A stretch of DNA of 64,000 bases from NCBI GenBank assembly GCA_041659285.1, contig JBAZYO010000001.1:248001-312000 (forward strand). Reading direction: 5' to 3'. How positions within the stretch are numbered: the stretch's first letter is position 1; each line of letters begins with the position of its first letter. Made by a program: the position numbers and the translations under genes. This stretch comes from Vicinamibacterales bacterium (GTDB lineage: Bacteria; Acidobacteriota; Vicinamibacteria; Vicinamibacterales; UBA2999). The notes under the pieces are model-generated. The model was not told where the DNA came from. It saw only the letters and a list, made by a program, of their open reading frames with translations, and ran no database searches. Positions 51,600 through 60,575 of the stretch are shown here, piece after piece.

Positions 51600-53628
51600 G
51601 TTCGGAAAGGTTCTGAACCGCCTTGACCCACTCCGCTACCAGCGCCGAGTGTGGTCCGCTTTCGGCAAGGTAGGCGCGGGCGAGCGTCATGAAGCGGTCG
51701 CCATCGGCGCGACTGCCCGGTGGGTTGGTTCCTCGGACGATGCTGCCGTAGAGCGCTTGCAGCAGCAGCCATCTCGCATCTGCATCATCCGGCGCCTGGG
51801 CCAGCCTGGCGTCCAGCACCGCAATGGCGTCACGATCACGGCCGGTGGCCAGGTGCGTGGCGGCCAGGGCCCTGGTCCACGGGCCGTCCGCCGGCCGGCC
51901 GGCGAGCTCCGCCGACACCATGGCGGCCGCCCGCGTGCCATCCCCGCGCCGCAAGTACGCGTCAACCAGGAACGGCGCCGCTACGGACGAGGGAAGCCCC
52001 GCTTCGGTGGCCAACAACCAGGCCGTGATCGCATCCGGGTCGCGGTTCTGCGTGGCCCGCACGGCGCCGGTCAGGAACTGGAGTGGCCCGGCGGGCGCGC
52101 CGAGGGCCATCGCCCGCTGAAACTGCACCACGGCGGAGGCATCGCCGACCGAGTAGAGCGCGAGTCCGGTGAGCCCGGTGCGCGCGCCTTGTTCGGCCTG
52201 GGCCACCGGCTCTTCCACGAGCAGGTCGATGAACTTGCCTGCGGCGGCGGTGTCGAGGGCGCGGCGCAGGGCCGGTGACGGCGCGGGCGGCGTGAGCGCC
52301 TGCACGACCGCCGACAACACACGGGCGTCGAGCGCCGCCTCCCGCCGGAACGGCGGGCCGAGCGGCGGGGCCTCGGTCAACAGCGACAGCGGCGTGCCGA
52401 CCACGCGGAACTCCGCTTCAGCGGTTCGCGCGGTGCCGGCGACGCGATCGTTGACGGCGATCTTCAACCGATAGTCGCCGCGCGGCACGGTGGCGAGCGG
52501 CGCCGCCACCGCGGCAAACAGCGGATGGCCGAGCCGCAAGTCGAAATCGGCCGGCATCGTCGCTTCGGTGTACGACTGCGAATTGAGGGAGGCGACCTGC
52601 ACCTCCCGGTCGCCGTCAATGCGAACGATGCGGAATCCGACGGTGACGTCGGGCTTCCCGCTGACGTTGGGGCGCGCGTTGATGATCTGGAACGCCACCG
52701 CGAGCCGTTCGTCGCGCGTGAACACGGTGTCGCGTGCCGGCGTGATGTCGGTGGAGCCGATGGCGTAGGGATGCGCCGCCTGCTGGGCCGGGGGATACGG
52801 AGCCGCCCGCGCCGCCACGGCGTCGGCCACGATCACGCTGCTCAGTGTCAGGTCCAGGATCGTGGCGGGCGGCAGGCTCAAGGCGCGCTTCATTACGTGG
52901 ATCGCCGCCGCCGGCTTGGGCGCCGCGAGATCCGTCCAGCCGACATACACGTTGTACTCGCCCGGTCCGGCCGTGAAGGCGCGGCTGATCTGGCGCGTGC
53001 CGTCGCCCGCGATCGACGACGACGCGAGGTCGAAGTCTTCAAACGGCAGCAGGTCGCGCAGGCCGACGGCCTTGCCTTCGAGCTCGGCGCGCCGCTGCTT
53101 GTCGCGCGTTTCCTGTTCCTGGCGCGCGCGCTCGCGCTCCAGTGCCATCAACTTGAGGTCCATCGATCCGGTGGACGGCGTGGAGCCGCGAACGCCAATG
53201 GCGCCCGGGCCAAACGCGGGCATTTCGCCGATGGCGATGCCGCGGCCGGGCAGCATGCGCGGATCGACCCGGCGTCCGACGAGCCAGTCGCGAATGACCG
53301 ATCGCTCCGTCATCGTGGTGACGACGCCGGGCGTGGCGGTCGCGAGCCGGACGTACAACATCACCGGACCCGCGGGCAGTCTCATCGCTCCTTCCGGCTC
53401 CACGGAAAACGCGACGTAGTGCGAGCCGTCCGAGGCCCGCATCACGTGTACGGGCCACGCGCTGTCGTTGCGGGCTGGCTGGCTGGCGGCGGCGTCCACC
53501 GCGAGGACGATGGCCTGGAGCAGCGTGCGTTGGTCCTTGGATAACTGCGGGGGCGACTGCGCGGCCGCCACAGCGGCGGCGCAGATACATCCAGAGACAA
53601 GAAGCAGTCGCGTGATCGCGGCGATCAT
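51520..53628 (-). CDS. Large exported protein with C-terminal TPR-like repeats
   Basis: 702 aa. Sec signal (LLLVSGCICAAAVAAAQS). The middle (~75-420) is beta-rich and unfamiliar (VMLYVRLATATPGVVTT; GEYNVYVGWTDLAAPKP). The C-terminal third (~430-690) is helical with tetratricopeptide-like repeats (AAMVSAELAGRPADGPWTRA; AIAVLDARLAQAPDDADARW). Domains similar to both halves occur in Acidobacteria proteins beside VWFA-related genes. The last 80 nt overlap the VWFA gene on the other strand, so the two messages are complementary there. Confidence 0.78.
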   Translation of the reverse strand: MIAAITRLLLVSGCICAAAVAAAQSPPQLSKDQRTLLQAIVLAVDAAASQPARNDSAWPVHVMRASDGSHYVAFSVEPEGAMRLPAGPVMLYVRLATATPGVVTTMTERSVIRDWLVGRRVDPRMLPGRGIAIGEMPAFGPGAIGVRGSTPSTGSMDLKLMALERERARQEQETRDKQRRAELEGKAVGLRDLLPFEDFDLASSSIAGDGTRQISRAFTAGPGEYNVYVGWTDLAAPKPAAAIHVMKRALSLPPATILDLTLSSVIVADAVAARAAPYPPAQQAAHPYAIGSTDITPARDTVFTRDERLAVAFQIINARPNVSGKPDVTVGFRIVRIDGDREVQVASLNSQSYTEATMPADFDLRLGHPLFAAVAAPLATVPRGDYRLKIAVNDRVAGTARTAEAEFRVVGTPLSLLTEAPPLGPPFRREAALDARVLSAVVQALTPPAPSPALRRALDTAAAGKFIDLLVEEPVAQAEQGARTGLTGLALYSVGDASAVVQFQRAMALGAPAGPLQFLTGAVRATQNRDPDAITAWLLATEAGLPSSVAAPFLVDAYLRRGDGTRAAAMVSAELAGRPADGPWTRALAATHLATGRDRDAIAVLDARLAQAPDDADARWLLLQALYGSIVRGTNPPGSRADGDRFMTLARAYLAESGPHSALVAEWVKAVQNLSEPISSWAAPAPAASLPSSASTPGATPR

Positions 53629-53703
53629 GGCGTCATCCCATTGTCATGCCAGTGGGGCTTAGCGTACACTGCATCGGTTTTCGTCGTAACACCACCACCA
53701 TAA

Positions 53704-56004
53704 ATGAAGATGTGTAGACCCAATTTCCGTCACGCGTGTTGTTTACGGCTTGTCGTCCTGATCTCAGCCGTTCTTGTTTCCACCCCCACCTTCGCCCAAC
53801 AGCCTGCCGCCCCGACCTTCGCAGTTGGCAAGCTCGCCGACTCCGCCGACGCGCCGGTGATCGACGGTAGGGTCACCGAAGCGGTGTGGCAGACCGTGCA
53901 GCCGTACACCAACTTCACACAACAAGACCCCATCGAAGGGGCGCCCGCCAGCGAGAAGACCGAAGTCCGCGTCATCGTCGGCAAGGGCAACCTGTACATC
54001 AGCGTGATCGCGTTCGACAGCGATCCGTCGAAGATCATCGTGTCGCAGTCGCGGCGCGACGCCTCGCTGAGCGAGACGGATTCGATCGTGCTCGCCCTCG
54101 ACACGTTCAACGACAACCAGAACGCGTTCGTGTTCGGCACCAACCCGCTCGGCATTGAATACGACGGCCAGGTGGCCCGCGAAGGGCAGAGCAGCGGCGT
54201 GTCGATCGGTGGCGGCGGTGCCGGCGGCACCCAGCGCGGCGGCATCAGCGCGTTCAACCCCAACCGGGACGGTGACTGGAACGTGAAGAGCCAGATCACG
54301 GATCGCGGATGGGAGGCGGAAATCGCCATTCCGCTCAAGACGTTGCGCTACCAGACGGGCACCAACCAGACCTGGGGCTTCAACGTGATGCGGAACATCC
54401 GTCACAAGAACGAACAGGTCTACCTGGCGCCCATCCCGCGCGGCTTCGACATTTACCGCGTGTCAATGGCCGCCAAGATGACCGGCCTCGACCTCCCGGC
54501 GCGTCGCGACATCAAGCTGATCCCGTATGCCCTGGCCTCGGCGAACAAGGACTTCACGCTGCCCACCGACCATCAGCTTGATGGCAAGTGGAACGTCGGC
54601 CTCGACGCGAAGTGGGGTATCCGTCCCAACCTGACCCTGGACGCCACGGTGAACACCGATTTCGCGCAGGTGGAAGTGGACGAAGAGCAGGTCAACCTGA
54701 CGCGCTTCGACTTGTTCTTCCCGGAGAAGCGGCCGTTCTTCCTCGAGAACGCCTCGACCTTCCAGTTCGGCAACCCGCAGAACATCGACCTGTTCTTCTC
54801 GCGGAAGATCGGCCTGTCATCGGCGGGTGTGCCGCTTGATATCGAAGTCGGCGGGCGCCTGAGCGGCAAGATCGGCGGGTGGAACGTCGGCGTGCTGAAC
54901 ATCCAGACCGACGAAGCGGAGAACGCCGCCGGCACGCAGATCGTGGGCCAGGCCAACAACTTCAGCGTGTTGCGTCTCCAGCGCGAGATCGGCCGATCCA
55001 GCTACGGCGCCATCTTCGTGAACCGGCAGGGCACGGGCAGCTATGCGCCCGCGAACGATCACAACCGGGCCTATGGCCTGGACGCGAACATCCAGCTGTC
55101 GTCCAGCCAGCGCCTGTCGGGGTTTCTGGCGCGCACCGATTCCGGCGGCGCCGCGTCCGCCAACGGCAGCGACTACGCCGGGCGGGCGTTCTACAACTTC
55201 ACCAACAACCTGTGGCAGATCTCGGGCGGCTTCTCACAGGTGGGGAAGACCTTCAATCCCGAGGTCGGCTTCCTGCCGCGCCGCGGCTACCGCCGGCCCG
55301 AGTTGCGTGTGTTCTTCCAGCCGCAGCCGAAGAACATCAAGTGGATTCGCCGCTTCGCGCCCCACGTGTCGTACGATGCCTATTACGGCTTTGACGACAA
55401 GCTGCAAACGTCGAGGGCGCATATCCACCCCCTCGAAGTGCAGCCGGCCCAGGGCGGGCGCTTCGGCTGGTTCTTCGACCACACCCGGGATAACCCGACG
55501 GCACCGTTCACCGTCTACAACCGCGACGGCAAGCGCGTCGTGATTCCGGCCGGTGAGTACTCCTGGATCCAGCACGGCTTCGAGTACTTCCATAACCCGA
55601 GCGCGCGAGTGACGGCGACCATTCGTTACCGCGTCGGCCAGTATTACGATGGCGATTTCCACGGCCCGGAAATCAACAGCGATTTCCGCATCACGCCCAA
55701 GCTGACGACGAGCGTCGGCTGGACCAACCAGAACATCACGCTGCCGTACGGGAACTTCGTCAACAACCTGGTCCCGATTAAGGCGAACTACTCGTTCACG
55801 ACGCTGACCAATATCTCGGCCTTGTTGCAGTACAACGGCCAGACCGGCCAGTTCTCGTCGAACATCCGGCTGGCGATGCTGACCCGCAGCGGCACCGGCC
55901 TGTTCGTGGTGTTCAACGATCGCCGCGACCTGCTGAGTTCCACGGTGGCCGAGACGCTCGGCCGCTCGTTCGTCGTCAAGTACACCCGTCTCGTAGACTT
56001 CTAG
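53704..56004 (+). CDS. CBM9-like / DUF5916 outer-membrane protein
   Basis: 766 aa. Sec signal (LVVLISAVLVSTPTFAQ). Residues ~40-230 match the family-9 carbohydrate-binding-like domain (VIDGRVTEAVWQTVQPY; NAFVFGTNPLGIEYDGQV). The C-terminal ~500 residues are DUF5916, a beta-barrel-like region (FQVEVDEEQVNLTRFDLFF; FPEKRPFFLENASTF; FGPEINSDFR-like) ending RLVDF. These proteins are common outer-membrane components of Acidobacteria and Bacteroidetes. Substrate unknown. Confidence 0.87.
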   Translation: MKMCRPNFRHACCLRLVVLISAVLVSTPTFAQQPAAPTFAVGKLADSADAPVIDGRVTEAVWQTVQPYTNFTQQDPIEGAPASEKTEVRVIVGKGNLYISVIAFDSDPSKIIVSQSRRDASLSETDSIVLALDTFNDNQNAFVFGTNPLGIEYDGQVAREGQSSGVSIGGGGAGGTQRGGISAFNPNRDGDWNVKSQITDRGWEAEIAIPLKTLRYQTGTNQTWGFNVMRNIRHKNEQVYLAPIPRGFDIYRVSMAAKMTGLDLPARRDIKLIPYALASANKDFTLPTDHQLDGKWNVGLDAKWGIRPNLTLDATVNTDFAQVEVDEEQVNLTRFDLFFPEKRPFFLENASTFQFGNPQNIDLFFSRKIGLSSAGVPLDIEVGGRLSGKIGGWNVGVLNIQTDEAENAAGTQIVGQANNFSVLRLQREIGRSSYGAIFVNRQGTGSYAPANDHNRAYGLDANIQLSSSQRLSGFLARTDSGGAASANGSDYAGRAFYNFTNNLWQISGGFSQVGKTFNPEVGFLPRRGYRRPELRVFFQPQPKNIKWIRRFAPHVSYDAYYGFDDKLQTSRAHIHPLEVQPAQGGRFGWFFDHTRDNPTAPFTVYNRDGKRVVIPAGEYSWIQHGFEYFHNPSARVTATIRYRVGQYYDGDFHGPEINSDFRITPKLTTSVGWTNQNITLPYGNFVNNLVPIKANYSFTTLTNISALLQYNGQTGQFSSNIRLAMLTRSGTGLFVVFNDRRDLLSSTVAETLGRSFVVKYTRLVDF

Positions 56005-56016
56005 CGCCGGCAATGC

Positions 56017-56040
56017 GTAGGGGCGTACTTTAGTGCGCCC
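56017..56040 (+). repeat. REP-like GTAG element after DUF5916
   Basis: 24 nt: GTAG, arm GGGCGTAC, TTTA at 13-16, arm GTGCGCCC, with one mismatch in the stem. Located between the DUF5916 stop and the next ATG (56053). Confidence 0.7.
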
Positions 56041-56052
56041 GAGGAGGCAGCC

Positions 56053-57372
56053 ATGGTCTCTCGTCGAGGATTCCTTCGTGGGTTTTCGGGTGGGGTGGTG
56101 GCCGCCGGCGCCATCGCGCGGTCCGGCGCCACCTTGGGCGCCTGGGAGGGCGGCCAGGTCATTGCGCCGACCCTGTCGGCCGCCCACCTCAAGCCGTCCG
56201 GTCCCCTGGACGAGGCGTACTGGTGGAAGGTCCGCAGCCAGTTCAACATCCTCGACGGCATGACCTTCATGAACAACGGCACCGAGGGTCCGGTGCCGCG
56301 CGTGGTGCTCGAGGCCAACGAGCGCTTCTTCCGCGAGATTGCGGAAAACCCGTCCAACAACTACCGCCGCGAGGAAATTGACGAAGTGCGGGCACTGGTC
56401 GCCGGCTTCGTCGGCGCCGAGCCCGGCGAGATTGCCCTGACCCGGAGCACCACCGAGGGCATGAACATCTTCACGCACGGCCTCGACTGGAAGGCCGGCG
56501 ACGAGGTGATTTACTGCACCCACGAGCATGGCGGCGGCATCGGCTGCATCACGACCATGGCCAAGCGGGTTGGCATCAAGCCGGTGGTCATCGAAATCCC
56601 GTCGCCGCCCCAGAGCATCGAGCAGATCGTCGGCCTCTACGAGAAGGCGATCACGCCACGCACGAAGGTCATCATGGTCAGCCACATCACCTACGTGACC
56701 GGCCTGGTGACTCCGGTCAAGGAGCTGGCGGACTTGGCGCATCGGCGCGGGCTGCTGATCTCGGTGGACGGCGCGCACCCGCTCGGGATGATGGACCTGA
56801 ACCTGAAGGCCCTCAACGTGGACCACTACGCGGCCGCGGGGCAGAAGTGGCTGATGTGCGGCACCGGGACGGGCGTCTGCTACGTCAAGCGCGAAGTGCA
56901 GGACCGCATCTGGCCGCTGATGGGGCCGCCGGGGGACCCGAAGGACGGCGCGAAAAAGTATGAAGCCGTCGGCCAGCGCGACGTGCCGTCGGTGCTCGGG
57001 ATGACCGCCGCGGTGGAGATGCAGAAGGCGATCGGCAAGGCCAACATCGAGGCCCGGGTGCGGGCGCTCAGCACGCGGTTCCGGACCGGGCTCAAGACCA
57101 TCCCGGGCGTCAAGGCGTGGACGTCGGAAGACCCCACTTTCGCCGCGGGCCTGACCCTGTTCAGTGTCCGCGACATCCCGATGGCCAACGTGCAGCAGGC
57201 CATCCTCAACCGCGACCGCATCTACATCCGCACGATGACGACCGGAAATTTGAATGCGGTCCGGGCGGCGACCCACATCTACAACATGCCGGAGGAAGTG
57301 GATCACCTGCTGGCCAGCATTCGCCACGTGTCGGAAAACTCGTCGCGCTACATGTCGACCGTCGCCAAGTAG
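56053..57372 (+). CDS. Secreted class V aminotransferase-fold enzyme (isopenicillin-N-epimerase-like)
   Basis: 439 aa. Twin-arginine-type signal (SRRGFLRGFSGGVVAAGAIA). PLP-dependent class V fold: FMNNGTEGPVPR, LTRSTTEGMN, HEHGGGI, SVDGAHPLGM and the Schiff-base Lys in AAAGQKWLMCGTGTGV. It resembles the isopenicillin-N epimerase/ergothioneine-biosynthesis-like group; the reaction is not certain. The Tat signal suggests export after folding with PLP. A terminator follows at 57392. Confidence 0.88.
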   Translation: MVSRRGFLRGFSGGVVAAGAIARSGATLGAWEGGQVIAPTLSAAHLKPSGPLDEAYWWKVRSQFNILDGMTFMNNGTEGPVPRVVLEANERFFREIAENPSNNYRREEIDEVRALVAGFVGAEPGEIALTRSTTEGMNIFTHGLDWKAGDEVIYCTHEHGGGIGCITTMAKRVGIKPVVIEIPSPPQSIEQIVGLYEKAITPRTKVIMVSHITYVTGLVTPVKELADLAHRRGLLISVDGAHPLGMMDLNLKALNVDHYAAAGQKWLMCGTGTGVCYVKREVQDRIWPLMGPPGDPKDGAKKYEAVGQRDVPSVLGMTAAVEMQKAIGKANIEARVRALSTRFRTGLKTIPGVKAWTSEDPTFAAGLTLFSVRDIPMANVQQAILNRDRIYIRTMTTGNLNAVRAATHIYNMPEEVDHLLASIRHVSENSSRYMSTVAK

Positions 57373-57391
57373 CGCGTCGCCTGTTCGCCGT

Positions 57392-57432
57392 GGGCCTCGC
57401 GTGGGACGTGACACCCGCTCGAGGCCCTTTTT
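57392..57432 (+). terminator. Terminator after the class V enzyme
   Basis: Stem GGGCCTCG / CGAGGCCC enclosing a second short stem, followed by TTTTT. Confidence 0.75.
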
Positions 57433-57447
57433 CTTGCCTGATTACGA

Positions 57448-57474
57448 TTGACAAAGATTAGGTCTTCGTATAAC
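57448..57474 (+). promoter_or_regulatory. Candidate promoter for the 57502 gene
   Basis: TTGACA at 57448 and TATAAC at 57469, 15 nt apart (short spacing), 28 nt before the start codon. Confidence 0.4.
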
Positions 57475-57501
57475 GATATGCAGGCGTAAGCAATCCCCGC
57501 C

Positions 57502-57993
57502 ATGGCCGGCCCCAAGCTCATGACCGCCGTCGAAGCCGCGCGCGCCGTCAGCCGATTGACGGGGCGCAAGTGCACGCCGCGCCGCGTCCGCCACTTGCTG
57601 GTGCAATGCCAGCTCGGCACCGAGCTGCAACAGCGCCAGCGCGGGCAGACTCGGCTCTTCGGCGTTTTGGATTTGGCCATCGTGCGGCTGGCCATCGAAC
57701 TCGAGAAGCAGGGGGTGTCGTCGTGGGTGACCCGGGTCGTCCTGACCTACGTCCGCAACGACATTGTCATGGCCTTCAAGTCCGCGGCGCAGGTCGCGCT
57801 GGCGATTTCCGGGTTGCGGGGCAGCGTGCAGCCGGCGCTGAAGGCGAGACCGCCGGGGACCGTGGCGTGGGTGCCGCTCCGTGACGTGTGGAAGGGAATT
57901 GATGCGGAGATCGGCGAGGTCCGCGCCGCGCGGCCGACCGTGTGGATGTGGCGAGACGTGCCGTTAACGGCGGTGAAGCGCTCGACGCTCTGA
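57502..57993 (+). CDS. MerR-like small DNA-binding protein
   Basis: 163 aa. The first ~75 residues look like a winged-helix MerR-type domain (MTAVEAARAVSRLTGRK; RRVRHLLVQCQLG; LFGVLDLAIVRLAIELEKQG) with an unusual first helix. The C-terminal half is small and mixed. No operon partner; it stands before a convergent degenerate receiver and tRNA-Phe. Target genes unknown. Confidence 0.55.
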   Translation: MAGPKLMTAVEAARAVSRLTGRKCTPRRVRHLLVQCQLGTELQQRQRGQTRLFGVLDLAIVRLAIELEKQGVSSWVTRVVLTYVRNDIVMAFKSAAQVALAISGLRGSVQPALKARPPGTVAWVPLRDVWKGIDAEIGEVRAARPTVWMWRDVPLTAVKRSTL

Positions 57994-58028
57994 TTTGGAT
58001 CGAACGCCAGGCCGGCGGCTGGGCGACG

Positions 58029-58439
58029 TCACGCGCTGGCGACCTGCTGCAGCGCCGAGCCGGCGGCGAGGCACACACCGCGCATGGCTGTGGCGATCTT
58101 GGTCTTTAGAATGTTGGCGTTGAGCGGCACCACCACCCATTCGGTGACCCCTACGCGCCGGGCAGCAAGAATCTCGTCCTCGCTTTCGTTCTTGGTCACC
58201 ATCACGATTCCGATATCACGGGTGGCTTCCTTGCGGCGCAGGGCTCGCGCCAGATCGACGCCGCTCATGTCGGGGAGGTGTCGCTGAAGGATGACCAACC
58301 CGATGGGTAGTGCGACGAGGCTTCTGATTGCCTCCACGCCACTGCCGGCCTCGTGGCAGTCGTGACAGCCCATCTGGCCCAGGGTATTGATGACAATGCG
58401 CCGCATTGTTGGTGACTGGTCGACGACAAGTACGTGCAT
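58029..58439 (-). CDS. Stand-alone degenerate receiver (pseudo-receiver)
   Basis: 136 aa from ATG 58439. CheY fold by pattern (MHVLVVDQSPTMRRIV; GVEAIRSLV; GIVMVTKNESED; RRVGVTEWVVVPL). The phospho-acceptor is Gln52 (LVILQRHLP) and the invariant Lys position is Val104 (VVVPL); one of the two acidic residues is also Gln8. It cannot be phosphorylated in the usual way. Such pseudo-receivers usually act by protein-protein contact. No kinase adjacent. Confidence 0.8.
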   Translation of the reverse strand: MHVLVVDQSPTMRRIVINTLGQMGCHDCHEAGSGVEAIRSLVALPIGLVILQRHLPDMSGVDLARALRRKEATRDIGIVMVTKNESEDEILAARRVGVTEWVVVPLNANILKTKIATAMRGVCLAAGSALQQVASA

Positions 58440-58593
58440 GACCCTCGCGATGCAGACGGCATGCCAGACGAGCCCTGGCCGGCTCCAGGGCCAATCTGCC
58501 CACGGCCGCACTGCCATCGCGCCAGGCCGTTACACAAACGAAGGCAGACATACGATTTTGTGGTCCGCTGGCGGCGCGACTCAATCTGATAGC

Positions 58594-58623
58594 TTGCGCC
58601 CTGAAAAAGGGCCGCGATATAAT
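58594..58623 (+). promoter_or_regulatory. Promoter for tRNA-Phe
   Basis: TTGCGC at 58594-58599, a perfect TATAAT at 58618-58623, spacer 18 nt, 15 nt before the tRNA. The 199-nt gap between the receiver gene and the tRNA holds nothing else certain. Confidence 0.6.
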
Positions 58624-58638
58624 CAGCGTCTCTCCTGA

Positions 58639-58714
58639 GGCCAGGTAGCTCAGTTGGTAGAGCACACGACTGAAAATTGTGGTGTCGGGGGTTCAATTCC
58701 CTCCCTGGCCACCA
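58639..58714 (+). tRNA. tRNA-Phe (anticodon GAA)
   Basis: Acceptor GGCCAGG / CCTGGCC, anticodon stem CACGA / TTGTG (one G-U) around CTGAAAA with anticodon GAA, T-arm TTCAATT, encoded CCA. 76 nt. Confidence 0.97.
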
Positions 58715-58774
58715 ACCTTCGCTCTGATTCTGGCGAAGGTTGCCCACCATAGCGGCGAAGCCGCGACGGTGGGC
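58714..58774. terminator. Two tandem hairpins after tRNA-Phe
   Basis: First: AACCTTCGC / GCGAAGGTT with a 10-nt loop. Second: GCCCACC / GGTGGGC enclosing GCGGC-GAA-GCCGC. No T-run on the plus strand. They separate the tRNA from the convergent PAP2 gene and may terminate or process both transcripts. Confidence 0.55.
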
Positions 58775-58775
58775 C

Positions 58776-59333
58776 TCAGCTAACGATTCGAGCTTCGGTT
58801 GGCAGGCCCTTGTCTGGCTTTCGGCCAACGAAGGTTGGTAATCTCAGTCCTCCCAAGACAAGCCACGCGCAACCCAGCCCGACGACCGCGCCGACCATGA
58901 CGTCGGTCGGCCAGTGGACGCCGACGTAGACGCGCGAGATCCCCACCAGTAACGCGAACGGCCACAACACCCACCCGGCGCCCGGCAGCATGCGCGCGGC
59001 GGCGATGGATGCGGCGACCGCCCTGCCGGCGTGGCCGGACGGCATCGACGTCGCGACCGGCTTGCCAACGATTATCGATATGGTGGGGTCGGCCTGGTAA
59101 GGCCGCGGGCGATCGAAGATCGGTTTCATCACGATGTCGGTGATGACGAACGTGAAGCCGATGCAGAGCAGCAGGCGCCAGGCATCCGCCCGATAGCGGG
59201 GGAACACGGAGGCGATCAGGGCCAGGACCACCCACAGGAACCCGCCGGCCGCCAGTGCGCTGGCCAGGACCATCACGTCGTCCAGCCACGGGCGTCGCAG
59301 CTGGATGACGTGATGCAGCAGGTAGGTGTCCAG
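58776..59333 (-). CDS. PAP2-family phosphatase with an unclear start
   Basis: Membrane phosphatase with the three PAP2 motifs: KPIFDRPRP, MPSGH and SRVYVGVHWPTD, the last with the catalytic His. The nearest ATG/GTG (59276) would remove the usual N-terminal helix; the frame stays open without another ATG, GTG or TTG up to recA's stop, with CTG at 59333 (LDTYLLHHVIQL) giving a normal PAP2 N-terminus 3 nt after the recA stop. Translation by re-initiation from recA or at CTG is likely but unproven. Lipid or undecaprenyl-pyrophosphate substrate expected. Confidence 0.8.
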   Translation of the reverse strand: MDTYLLHHVIQLRRPWLDDVMVLASALAAGGFLWVVLALIASVFPRYRADAWRLLLCIGFTFVITDIVMKPIFDRPRPYQADPTISIIVGKPVATSMPSGHAGRAVAASIAAARMLPGAGWVLWPFALLVGISRVYVGVHWPTDVMVGAVVGLGCAWLVLGGLRLPTFVGRKPDKGLPTEARIVS

Positions 59334-59336
59334 GGG

Positions 59337-60371
59337 TTAGGCCCCGACGGTCGCGGGCTCGGGTTCGCGGGACATACCGAGCACCTTACGCACTTTTTCC
59401 TCGATGACGGTGCGCAGCTCGATGTGTTCCTTGAGGTAGGTCTTGACGTTCTCGCGGCCCTGGCCGAGGCGCTCGCCGCCGTAGGCGAACCACGCGCCGC
59501 TCTTCTCGATGATCTTGTGCTCGACGGCAATGTCGATGAGGTCGCCTTCGCGCGACACGCCCTCGCCGTACATGATGTCGAACTCGGCCTCGCGGAACGG
59601 CGCCGCCATCTTGTTCTTGACGATCTTGACGCGCGTGCGTCCGCCGACGACGTTTTCGCCGTCCTTGATGGCGCCAATGCGGCGGATGTCGATGCGCACC
59701 GACGCGTAGAACTTGAGCGCGCGGCCGCCGGTGGTGGTTTCGGGGTTGCCGAACATCACGCCGATCTTCTCGCGCAACTGGTTGATGAAGATCAACGAGG
59801 TCTTCGACTTCGACACCGCGCCGGTCAGCTTGCGCAGCGCCTGCGACATCAGGCGGGCCTGCAGGCCCATTTGCGCCTCGCCCATGTCGCCTTCGATTTC
59901 GGCCTTGGGAACCAGGGCGGCGACCGAGTCGACCACGACGACATCGACGCTGTTGGACCGGATCAGGACCTCGACGATTTCGAGCGCCTGCTCACCGTTG
60001 TCGGGCTGCGACACCAGCAGGTTGTCGATGTCCACGCCCAGCTTCTTGGCGTAGGCCGCGTCGAGTGCGTGTTCGGCGTCCACAAAGGCCGCCAGGCCGC
60101 CGGTTTTCTGCGCCTCGGCAATGACCTGCAGGGCCAGAGTGGTCTTGCCGGACGATTCCGGCCCGAAGATTTCGATGACGCGTCCGCGAGGCACGCCGCC
60201 GATGCCCAGCGCGTAGTCGATGCTGAGGGCGCCGGTCGAGATCACATCCACCGGACCGACGGCCCTGTTCTGGCCGAGCCGCATGATGGATCCCTTGCCG
60301 AACTGCTTTTCGATCTGGCCCACCGCGATGTCGAGCGCTTTGATTCGTTCCTGTCGTTCGTCTAATGCCAT
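59337..60371 (-). CDS. recA: Recombinase RecA
   Basis: 344 aa, full length. Walker A GPESSGKT, DNA-binding loops and MAW-type sequence normal for RecA (LIRSNSVDVVVVDSVAALVP; NQLREKIGVMFGNPETTTGGRALKFYAS). Catalyses strand exchange and activates the SOS response. SD AAAGGAC 9 nt before ATG; a good promoter at 60401-60429. PAP2 follows in the same direction. Confidence 0.97.
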   Translation of the reverse strand: MALDERQERIKALDIAVGQIEKQFGKGSIMRLGQNRAVGPVDVISTGALSIDYALGIGGVPRGRVIEIFGPESSGKTTLALQVIAEAQKTGGLAAFVDAEHALDAAYAKKLGVDIDNLLVSQPDNGEQALEIVEVLIRSNSVDVVVVDSVAALVPKAEIEGDMGEAQMGLQARLMSQALRKLTGAVSKSKTSLIFINQLREKIGVMFGNPETTTGGRALKFYASVRIDIRRIGAIKDGENVVGGRTRVKIVKNKMAAPFREAEFDIMYGEGVSREGDLIDIAVEHKIIEKSGAWFAYGGERLGQGRENVKTYLKEHIELRTVIEEKVRKVLGMSREPEPATVGA

Positions 60372-60400
60372 GTGAATTGGGTCCTTTCGGGACAGGACTG

Positions 60401-60429
60401 ATCCTAGAAACGCGCCAAGCGAAAGTCAA
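60401..60429 (-). promoter_or_regulatory. recA promoter
   Basis: On the minus strand TTGACT (60424-60429), 17-nt spacer, TAGGAT (60401-60406), ~30 nt before the recA ATG. No clear LexA-type dyad is visible nearby. Confidence 0.65.
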
Positions 60430-60575
60430 GCGTAAATCCGTGCACCCATTCGCCGCTTTGGGTTCATTTTCAACACTTTAGGGGAAGTGACCACTTTCGC
60501 CTGTTTTCAGGCCGGATCGCAGGGTTTGCCACCCATCGGTTTGACCGATGTCGCGAAAACCTCGTACGGTGAGGG

